64,000 bases of DNA from Candidatus Izemoplasma sp. (lineage in GTDB: Bacteria > Bacillota_I > Bacilli_A > Izemoplasmatales > Izemoplasmataceae): contig JAXKVY010000004.1 in NCBI GenBank assembly GCA_036172455.1, forward strand, positions 118,058-182,057, read 5' to 3'. Below, piece by piece: positions 58,028 through 64,000 of the stretch. The notes below the pieces were generated by a model. That model made no database searches. It saw only the letters and a list, made by a program, of their open reading frames with translations, and was not told the DNA's origin. The position numbers and the translations under genes were made by a program. Numbering within the stretch: the first letter of the stretch is position 1; each line of letters starts with the position of its first letter.

Positions 58028-58603
58028 CTATGCTTTATGATTGTTATGTTCTTTAAACTGCGCTATAAGACTATGTATAAACTGAACCACAAAATAAAAC
58101 ATCACAATAAACGCTAAGCTAAGTGTCAACCATTTCAACACTGATACAACAAATAACATATAGACAAGCCAGTTATATGTCATAGGGTAAATAGCCATAA
58201 TGATGGTAGCTAAAATGTTCTCAAAGTAATCGAACAATATTGCCATTATCGGCAAGATATAATGGTTAGTTTTATAATTGATCTCAGTCAGTTTTGACAA
58301 AAGCGCAATACTTGCCACTATAAATATCGTATAGACAAGCGGCCATATAAGATCAAATGTCCAACGCATTAGGATATAAAACTGTCTTCCTTTGTGACCA
58401 TATTGTTCAAGCATATTATAAAAGTCATCAAGGTAAAAGTTAAAGTTTGTATCAGGGCTGTTACTTACGCCAACTAACAGCATTTTTATGTCAGATACAG
58501 CTGGTAAAATAAACAAGATAAACAGGGTAAAAATACCCAATATAATGAAGAAATGCTTACGCGATATACTGTTGTAAAACTGTAATAACCATCTTGAAAT
58601 CAT
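58028..58603 (-). CDS. Four-helix membrane protein, unknown function
   Basis: A 191-residue protein with hydrophobic segments at about 15-40, 85-110, 120-140 and 145-175. I do not recognise a family. ATG at 58603 is chosen because GGAAAAGGT precedes it; an in-frame start at 58645 would add basic residues encoded by the ribosome-site region. It lies between two decayed genes. Confidence 0.6.
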   Translation of the reverse strand: MISRWLLQFYNSISRKHFFIILGIFTLFILFILPAVSDIKMLLVGVSNSPDTNFNFYLDDFYNMLEQYGHKGRQFYILMRWTFDLIWPLVYTIFIVASIALLSKLTEINYKTNHYILPIMAILFDYFENILATIIMAIYPMTYNWLVYMLFVVSVLKWLTLSLAFIVMFYFVVQFIHSLIAQFKEHNNHKA

Positions 58604-58645
58604 ACCTTTTCCTTTCCTTTTAGATTTAGTAAATAGAAAAAACAA

Positions 58646-58800
58646 AAGCTAAATTCAGCGCCATATGTGTCATCAACACACTCTCAATCATACTTTTAGA
58701 TGAACGCTTAATCCTATGTTTTACATAAAATCAATCCTAAATCTGTGCCTAAACACAAAGATAACCAGATGTGATTCATGCCCTTTAATAGTATCTACAC
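58646..58800 (-). pseudogene. Possible relic of a CPBP-type membrane protease
   Basis: Read in two minus-strand frames, the stretch gives MNHIWLSLCLGTDLGLILCK and then SMIESVLMTHMALNLAFVFS. The order (H-LW, GTDLGLIL, then S-I-H--N) resembles the C-terminal motifs of CPBP/CAAX-like intramembrane proteases. No intact frame remains. The rest of 58646-59030 shows nothing recognisable. Confidence 0.3.
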
Positions 58801-59030
58801 TGAAAAAGCAAAAAGATAAAAAGCTGAGCTGGTATAGTTGCTTTGGGACCTATGTAAGTAGCCGATTTAGATATTGTCCGATATAACATACGAAAGAGAG
58901 ATTAAGTGCATATAAGATATAAAACACTATGGTAAGACCCTATGGTTTCAATAATCATTGAGATTCTCAGTTAAATTGATCTATTTTTATTATAACATGA
59001 GAAAATATAAAATAGTATGCTTCTTTAAAC

Positions 59031-59052
59031 AAAAAAAAGGCACTATTGTGCC
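59031..59052 (-). terminator. Rho-independent terminator
   Basis: Minus strand GGCAC-AATA-GTGCC followed by eight T, just after the stop of the small membrane protein gene. Confidence 0.7.
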
Positions 59053-59062
59053 CCTGTAAGGA

Positions 59063-59368
59063 TTAAAAGACTGTTGCTAATACAGATATAATCATTGCCA
59101 TAAATAAGATAAAACCACCAACGACAATTCCAAATCCATAGCCTAAAGCCTTATAGCGTTTGTCTTGTATACTTGTAATCATGTTGATGATAACTAATAC
59201 AATACTTAGACCAATAATTAGATAGACAATCACAGCCATCCAATCAAAAAACATTGCGCCATCATACATACGGTTTGCAATAAATAAATAAGCAAGCCAG
59301 AAGATGTCTAAGCCAAAGAGACTAAACATCCATACTTTAAATATAGTGTACCATTTAATGTCATTCAT
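59063..59368 (-). CDS. Small three-helix membrane protein, unknown
   Basis: A 101-residue protein with hydrophobic segments at about 10-30, 40-65 and 75-98, and little else. GGAGG lies six bases before the ATG and a perfect TATAAT lies about 30 bp upstream, so it looks expressed. No family recognised. Confidence 0.65.
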   Translation of the reverse strand: MNDIKWYTIFKVWMFSLFGLDIFWLAYLFIANRMYDGAMFFDWMAVIVYLIIGLSIVLVIINMITSIQDKRYKALGYGFGIVVGGFILFMAMIISVLATVF

Positions 59369-59532
59369 GTTGTTACCTCCATTCTAACTCAATTATATCC
59401 AAATAAGGCGAAAGGTAAAACCATTTCGCACTGGCGTTGCAATTGACATATCTAATGTTAATTAGAAAGGCCTATAAGCGGTGCGATATCACTTGTAGTT
59501 TAGTTGAAATCCGATATAAAAAATTGAATAAC

Positions 59533-59777
59533 ATGAATACGGCGTTTAAAAAATAAAACGACATTTAATTGAAATATGGGGCGATGAAGTAGATGCAAAA
59601 GAACTATTATTGTTTATTATGATAATATCTTTAATAATTATGGGAGTTTATCTCTTATCACCACAAGTAGCCGGTCAACAGGTCTTTTTTTACTTAGTTG
59701 GAACACCGCTTGGGTTCATCATCACAGTTGTTTTATTTACACTAAAACAGATTATACAAGAAGGAGAAGAGAACTAA
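59533..59777 (+). pseudogene. Small two-helix membrane protein gene, frameshifted
   Basis: After ATG at 59533 (MNTAFKK) a stop follows, but one extra A in the run at 59548-59553 would continue the frame as IKRHLIEIWGDEVDAKELLL and two hydrophobic helices, ending QEGEEN at 59777 (about 81 residues). The stop overlaps the next ATG (TAATG), the pattern of a two-gene membrane operon in which a small subunit precedes a large permease. Confidence 0.5.
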
Positions 59778-59965
59778 TGGATATTTTATTATTACTATAA
59801 ATGATTATTACCGTAATCATTAGCACTTGTATTAACAGGTGTCGACCCGATGATTATACTTTCGTTTTTTATCGCCTTGTTTGTAACGTTAGACTTAACC
59901 AATACAAAACCTATAGCCTTAGCTGGATTGCCTGGAAGTGGTATGAGTAGTCCGATGGTTGAACA
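59777..59965 (+). pseudogene. 5' fragment of a membrane transporter gene
   Basis: Starts ATG-GATATT (MDILLLL), has an in-frame stop, and after a frame change reads LALVLTGVDPMIILSFFIAL, VTLDLTNTKPIALAGLPGSG and SSPMVEHA. The sequence then gives way to the end of an oppositely oriented oxidoreductase gene, so the rest of the gene is lost. Likely the large partner of the two-helix protein upstream; family not identified. Confidence 0.4.
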
Positions 59966-61009
59966 TGCTATTGTCATCAGGGATCAGGACAATCTTCCCT
60001 AGCTTTCCAGGTTTTTTAAAATATTCTTGTGCTTTTCTAGCTTCTTCTAAAGGGAATGTACGATCAATAATTGGTTTCACCTTATGTAAAGAGACAGCTT
60101 GAAGAAGTTTTTTATACTCTTCTTTTGTCCCTAAGACAGATCCATACATGGTAATGTGTTTTAAGTATAATGTTCGAAAGTCTAACTCTGTCTTTTGTCC
60201 TCCTGCGGAACCAGATATACAAAATTTCCCGCCTTTTTTTAAGACCTTAAGTGAGAGTGAAAACAGTGCGTCTCCAACCACGTCAAGAACACCATCAATA
60301 GGGCCACCATTAACTTTTATAATTTCTTCTGCTAAGTTCTCAGAACGATAGGATAATACATATGTCGCACCATATTCTTTTAATGGTTTTTCTAAGTCTT
60401 TATCACCAATAATGGCAATGATTTTTGCCCAAATACATTAGCAGCTATCTGGACATTATATAATCCTACACCACCGTTTGCGCCAGTAACTAGGATGGTC
60501 TCACCTTCTTGAATTTTTAGTTGTTCAGCCATATGCCAAGCGGTGAGTCCACTTACTGTGATAGCCGAACTTTTTGTATAGTCAGGTAAAGGCATAGGAA
60601 AGCATAAGTCGGCAGGCCAAACAACATACTCAGCATAACCACCATCATATTCTGATCCTATAAATGCCATATCTTCTGAAATGTGTTCTAATCCATCTGT
60701 GCCACTTGATGTGAAGGGAAACAACACGACATCTTTGCCAATCATACTACTATCAACATCTTTGCCAACTTTGACAATCGACCCTGCGATATCCGATCCA
60801 GGTGTCCTAGGGAAATCAACACCTTCAGGTCGCCATCCAGATTTCTGACCCTGCCCATAGGCACCTTCACGCATCCAAATCTCTGTGTTATTAATACCAC
60901 AGGCTTTGACCTTCAATAAAACCTCATGATCTTTTGGTTCAAGCATATCATGAGTAACGATGTTTAGTTGATCCAATCCACCATATCCAGTTACTTTTAC
61001 AGATTTCAT
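59919..61009 (-). pseudogene. Quinone oxidoreductase/zinc-type alcohol dehydrogenase gene, frameshifted
   Basis: The 5' part (61009 to about 60426) has GroES-fold motifs CGINNTEIWM, TPGSDIAGSIVKVGKDV and the nucleotide-binding VTGANGGVG. At the T-run 60422-60426 the frame shifts: as written it ends in a stop, but one more base gives GQKIIAIIGDKDLEKPLKEYG and runs on to KLGKIVLIPD at about 59965. The frame then continues into unrelated sequence to 59919. The repaired protein would be about 345 residues. Ribosome site AGAGG. Confidence 0.82.
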
Positions 61010-61300
61010 AATGACCTCTTTTCTACAATGTCTTCTTTATGAGAGTACATAATTATGATTACCAATATTATGTTATCATATATGCTTTTTAGTTTTTCTA
61101 AGCTTATATTTGTCAAGATAATTTTAACATATTTAAGTGCATTTAGATACGTAAGTTGCAAAACTCCACATTAGGATATCTTTATATTGGATGTTTTTAT
61201 AAATTGCATCCAATTAGTTCTGTTAATAGATATTTCTCTTTTATGCTTTTTGCAAATAAAAAACCGAAGAATATCACAGTAGTAAGACATACTGTATTTA

Positions 61301-61430
61301 TCTCCGGATACGGGCTTAGATGGTGGAGAGTACCCACCTCGAAGTTTACCCGTATCCTTTTGCCTTAGAAAAATGGATTTACGGGACTTAGATGAGCTGT
61401 TTTGGGGTTTTGGTGAAGATACAAGTTTTG
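61301..61430. repeat. Direct repeat, copy 1 (130 bp)
   Basis: Matches 63579-63709 in the same orientation; within 61320-61385 about 62 of 66 bases agree. This copy also has an inverted repeat GGATACGGG...CCCGTATCC. On the minus strand both copies read the same open frame (KPQNS, RKSIF, RQKDTGKLR, YSPP). The rest of the gene-free stretch 61010-61450 shows only the promoter side of the oxidoreductase gene. Confidence 0.8.
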
Positions 61431-61450
61431 GGTCTTGTTTCTCCGCGATT

Positions 61451-62443
61451 TTAATAATTAACTGTTTTGATATATCGTTGGTTTCTGCTTTTTGGTTTAT
61501 CAGGTATGGTCATTTGAATCAATCCAGACTCTAAAGCAGGATCTATATAGTTATTTTTGAAGGATGCTCTTGACTTTAAACCACAAAGTTCCATTAACTC
61601 TAAAGCAGTATAGGGTATTTCCATATCCATTACTGATAATAGTTTCTTTACTTGGATACTATAACCAATCGACTCAAGATTAGATTGATTGATCGTTCTT
61701 GTAATGGTTTCAAGGATTGCATCAAGCATAAACTCAATAAACACATTTGAATTCCCTTGTTTATGGCAAATAGCAATTGCATCATAGTACTCTTGTTGGC
61801 GCTCTTTAATGATCGATTCTACTGGTAAATAGGCAAATATTTCTTCTTCAGAAGCTAATAGGCATGTTTGAAATAAACGCCCCATACGTCCATTCCCATC
61901 ACTAAACGGATGGATAAACTCGAACTCGTAATGGAACACACTTGATTTGATTAATATATTCTCTTTGATATTGTTCAGATAATCATAAAGGTTTGAAATC
62001 AATTCAGGTACTCGGTCATGAGGAGGAGCAATGAAGATTACTTTGTCTCCATCAAATACACCTTCTTGTTTTAGACGGTAGCTTCCGGCATCATCAATAA
62101 GAGATTCCATCATTATCCCGTGATATTTGAGCAAGTCTTTACTCTCGTATGGATTTATTGTTAGTATATCATCATAGCATCGTATAGCGTTTTTTGCTTC
62201 CAAGATGTCACGTTTTGGACCGATTACTATTTTTCCATTTAATACATCACGAACCTGATTTTTTGTCAATTTATTGTTTTCAATAGCTAAAGACGAATAG
62301 ACAGAATGAATACGGTTTGTTCGTCGCAATCTTGGTTTGTTGTCTAATCCACTTGAGGAAGTCAATTGACCAATCAATTTCATAATTTTGGAAATATAAT
62401 CTATCATTTTTGAAGTAATTTCATACGGAGGTTTATAGGCCAT
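61451..62443 (-). CDS. Fic-domain protein (AMPylation-type) with N-terminal inhibitory motif
   Basis: Fic proteins transfer AMP or related groups to target proteins. The 330-residue protein has the full active site HPFSDGNGRMGR (His178, Asp182, Arg186) and, near the N terminus, SSLAIENNK, matching the inhibitory motif [S/T]xxxE[G/N] with Glu55. So it is a class II, self-inhibited Fic. GVFDGDKVIFIAPPHDRVPEL is the target-binding flap. The last 70 residues resemble a winged helix. It has its own promoter and an AAAGGTG ribosome site. Role unknown: regulation, toxin or phage defence are all possible. Confidence 0.9.
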   Translation of the reverse strand: MAYKPPYEITSKMIDYISKIMKLIGQLTSSSGLDNKPRLRRTNRIHSVYSSLAIENNKLTKNQVRDVLNGKIVIGPKRDILEAKNAIRCYDDILTINPYESKDLLKYHGIMMESLIDDAGSYRLKQEGVFDGDKVIFIAPPHDRVPELISNLYDYLNNIKENILIKSSVFHYEFEFIHPFSDGNGRMGRLFQTCLLASEEEIFAYLPVESIIKERQQEYYDAIAICHKQGNSNVFIEFMLDAILETITRTINQSNLESIGYSIQVKKLLSVMDMEIPYTALELMELCGLKSRASFKNNYIDPALESGLIQMTIPDKPKSRNQRYIKTVNY

Positions 62444-62469
62444 ATTATCACACCTTTCAATATAGTAAT

Positions 62470-62498
62470 ATTATATCATTCGTAGATGTAATAATCAA
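62470..62498 (-). promoter_or_regulatory. Promoter of Fic gene
   Basis: Minus strand: TTGATT (62493-62498), 17-bp spacer, TATAAT (62470-62475) with TGA in front. A near-consensus promoter 27 bp before the ATG. Confidence 0.7.
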
Positions 62499-62504
62499 TT
62501 AACA

Positions 62505-62530
62505 TATATGTTTTCTTATATGTTTTCTTA
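62505..62530. repeat. Short tandem repeat
   Basis: TATATGTTTTCT occurs twice in a row between the Fic gene and the XRE gene. The spacer 62444-62729 otherwise holds the Fic promoter and no convincing gene. Confidence 0.6.
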
Positions 62531-62729
62531 CATTGTACTTAACTCAGATTACATTCTTTTTGAATATCAAGGTAAAAAAGCATGGAGGTTTTCATCAAGT
62601 ATTATTGGTGTAATATGCATAAAACAATCCAACTTTTCCTTCTTTTTATTACAGTGAAGTGCACTTCCATATATATTGCATATAAAAAGAACTAAAATGA
62701 TCAAATCACCATAGTTCCTTAATAATTTG

Positions 62730-62960
62730 CTATTGCAAATCAAAATAAAATAGTTCTTCAAACTTCTTATCTAATATAATACAGAAGATCAAAGCCAATT
62801 TAGCAGTGGGGTTAAATTTACCACTTTCTATTGCTCCTATTGTCTGTCTAGTTACACCTGACATTTTTGCTAAATCTTCTTGCGTTAGAGATTTTTCTGC
62901 TCGTGCAATCTTGAGTTTATTCTTTAGTTCTAAAAGGCTATTATCATTAAATGATTTCAT
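62730..62960 (-). CDS. XRE-family helix-turn-helix regulator
   Basis: A 76-residue DNA-binding protein, essentially one XRE domain: LKNKLKIARAEKSLTQEDLA, MSGVTRQTIGAIESGKFNPT, then LIFCIILDKKFEELF. This is the short YgzD/YozG-like type often paired with a small membrane protein. Its start overlaps the end of the upstream membrane gene by 14 bases, so they form one unit. It may repress its own operon and perhaps the Fic gene downstream. Confidence 0.85.
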   Translation of the reverse strand: MKSFNDNSLLELKNKLKIARAEKSLTQEDLAKMSGVTRQTIGAIESGKFNPTAKLALIFCIILDKKFEELFYFDLQ

Positions 62961-63273
62961 AATTGTCCATCGTTAGATATGTTGCTATAAAAAAAAGCAC
63001 AATAGAAATCACTATAAAAACCATATTCATTCTTTTATTTCGATCATTTTTGAATAATGAGTAAGACATAAATCCTGCTTGTCCCATCATAATCATTACC
63101 AAATCATACGTAAAGTCTAATCCTTTAATTATCCTTAGAACATAAATTATCGCAAGTACTAAATAAACTCCCCAGAATGCCCAATGATATGAAACATCTT
63201 TTATTTGCTTTTCTCTTTCATCTAGTTCCTCTTTGTCTTCATAAATTCTTTTCATTAATTTTTCTTTGTCCAT
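62947..63273 (-). CDS. Small membrane protein paired with XRE regulator
   Basis: A 108-residue protein with a charged N terminus (DKEELDEREKQIKDVSYHWAFWG) and three hydrophobic segments at about 32-47, 55-72 and 83-100. The arrangement, a short membrane protein upstream of and overlapping a one-domain XRE gene, is common in Bacillota. GGAGGTAGG precedes the ATG. Function unknown. Confidence 0.75.
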   Translation of the reverse strand: MDKEKLMKRIYEDKEELDEREKQIKDVSYHWAFWGVYLVLAIIYVLRIIKGLDFTYDLVMIMMGQAGFMSYSLFKNDRNKRMNMVFIVISIVLFFIATYLTMDNYEII

Positions 63274-63578
63274 GTTTTCCTACCTCCTGCATATAATATA
63301 TCACAAACAATATTTAAATGCTAATAAAACTTTACAATATGTTAGGTTTTATATGCATATGGATGTTATGGACAAACTTTTTTTACGACCTGCACTACAT
63401 ATAATATCAAATGAATATGAACACGAAAAACCGCTGATTTACTGTGTTATATCGTTCATAAAATCCTTATTACAACATGTCTGGTACATTTCAAAATGAG
63501 TCAAATTCCGCTTGATTTTTACTAGTTTTTGCATTTAAAAACCCGAGAATTGATTGTAGGTATTTAAACTTTTCAAAT
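63274..63578. other. Gene-poor spacer
   Basis: It holds the leader of the membrane-XRE unit at its left end. A plus-strand frame of about 48 codons from 63355 (MHMDVMDKLFLRPALH) has no ribosome site or recognisable domain. I see no further feature. Confidence 0.4.
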
Positions 63579-63709
63579 TCTCGAGATGCGGACTGAAATG
63601 GTGGAGAGTACTCATCCCGAAGTTTACCCGTATCCTTTTGCCTTATAAAAATGGATTTACGGGCTTTAATTGTGCTATTTTGAGGTTTGAGTGAGGGTAC
63701 AAATTTTTG
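63579..63709. repeat. Direct repeat, copy 2 (131 bp)
   Basis: Second copy of the element at 61301-61430. Its minus-strand frame runs on as SASREFEKFKYLQSILGFLN to 63491 with no stop, so this copy may retain more of an original coding sequence. The two copies bracket the Fic-XRE-membrane cassette. Bases 63710-63900 hold no other gene and presumably include the left end of the IS element. Confidence 0.8.
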
Positions 63710-63901
63710 CACACTACGAACTGTTTTTACTTGTTTCTGTTTGATGGTATAGTAGAAATATTCATGTAGTTACTATTTTCAATTACTGTTTGATTGTAGT
63801 TTGAATTCTTTATGTCGACGATTGGATAGGTTACAATTAATTGAACAGTTTTCTTATGGAGTATGTTAAACTAAAACAGGTAAAGAAAGAAGGAAGTTAA
63901 C

Positions 63902-64000
63902 ATGGCTCAAAAGAGAAGAAAACGAAGAAAGTTTACAGAGAAGTTCAAAAAACAGATGGTTGAACTAGTGCAATCAGGAAAACCAAAGAGTGAGGTTATC
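63902..64000 (+). mobile_element. IS3-family transposase OrfA, cut by window edge
   Basis: ATG at 63902 after AAGGAAG encodes AQKRRKRRKFTEKFKKQMVE then LVQSGKPKSEVI, the basic N terminus and first helix of the HTH of IS3-type OrfA. Only 33 codons are visible. The left terminal inverted repeat should lie in 63710-63900 but I cannot fix its position without the right end. Confidence 0.85.

Noticed and set aside
59795..59977. 60-residue minus-strand frame (59795-59977)
   Set aside because: It is antisense to the truncated transporter fragment, whose plus-strand frame has the hydrophobic pattern of a real membrane protein.
62567..62761. 64-residue minus-strand frame between XRE and Fic genes
   Set aside because: It overlaps the XRE gene end, has no ribosome site and no recognisable feature; composition looks like noncoding A+T-rich DNA.
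63266..63499. 77-residue plus-strand frame
   Set aside because: Its start overlaps the membrane gene on the other strand and no ribosome site or domain is visible.
63491..63712. 73-residue minus-strand frame as an independent gene
   Set aside because: It starts with GTG without a ribosome site and most of it lies in the direct repeat; treated as part of the repeat instead.
1..64000. Mycoplasma-type genetic code (TGA as Trp)
   Set aside because: TGA terminates sufU, purK, purM, purN and ribBA at sensible positions, and Trp codons in PFOR are TGG.
1..64000. CRISPR array, tRNA or rRNA genes, prophage
   Set aside because: No regularly spaced repeats, cloverleaf or rRNA sequence, and no phage structural genes were seen.

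Overview
The window reads as a chromosomal segment from a low-G+C, fermentative, probably anaerobic member of the Bacillota/Mycoplasmatota borderland (Izemoplasma-, Haloplasma- or Erysipelotrichia-like; this is inference from gene content, not a taxonomic result). Pointers are the A+T-rich sequence, pyruvate:ferredoxin oxidoreductase, a sufCDSUB iron-sulfur operon, a ComK-like protein, guanine and FMN riboswitches, and tight operons with strong GGAGG ribosome sites. TGA is used as a stop (for example sufU, purK, purM, purN) and Trp is TGG, so the code is standard, not the mycoplasma code.

Positions 1-22.6 kb are read rightwards. They hold the 3' end of PFOR, an unknown membrane protein, an MgtC-family protein and an SGNH hydrolase with Cys at the nucleophile position. 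Next come sufC-D-S-U-B, a GH3 lipoprotein-GH3-aldo/keto reductase operon behind a LacI/CcpA-type operator, transketolase, a PucR-type HTH regulator, an MsmK-type sugar ABC ATPase and a ComK-like protein. The stretch ends with pgk - divergent HPr - tpiA. A bidirectional terminator at about 22.6 kb ends this block.

Positions 22.6-63.3 kb are almost all read leftwards. In transcription order, guaB and purE-K-L-C-F-M-N-H-D-guaA form an IMP/GMP pathway with two guanine riboswitches, one before guaB and one between guaB and purE; purB and purA are absent. Two GGDEF proteins flank this block, one intact and one a frameshifted GGDEF-HD-GYP gene. Then come dps, an FMN-riboswitch operon ribD-ribE-ribBA-ribH-HAD phosphatase, and a galactoside operon: galK-galE-galT-galM-GH36 alpha-galactosidase-GPH symporter-GH2 beta-galactosidase. 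Together these import galactosides, hydrolyse alpha and beta linkages, and run the complete Leloir pathway.

From about 56 kb the window becomes accessory and eroded. It has a long gene-free spacer, a P-loop kinase-like gene and a quinone-oxidoreductase gene each broken by one base in a homopolymer, relics of a CPBP-like protease and of a two-gene membrane operon, small membrane proteins, and a Fic - XRE - membrane protein cassette bracketed by 130-bp direct repeats. An IS3-type orfA is cut by the right edge. I found no rRNA, tRNA, CRISPR array or convincing new defence system. The most interesting items are the tandem guanine riboswitches, the HPr-like protein with an altered active-site loop inside a glycolytic operon, the ComK-like protein, the GDC-type SGNH protein, the recurring 8-nt ATGNNTAR gene overlaps, and the repeat-bracketed Fic cassette.
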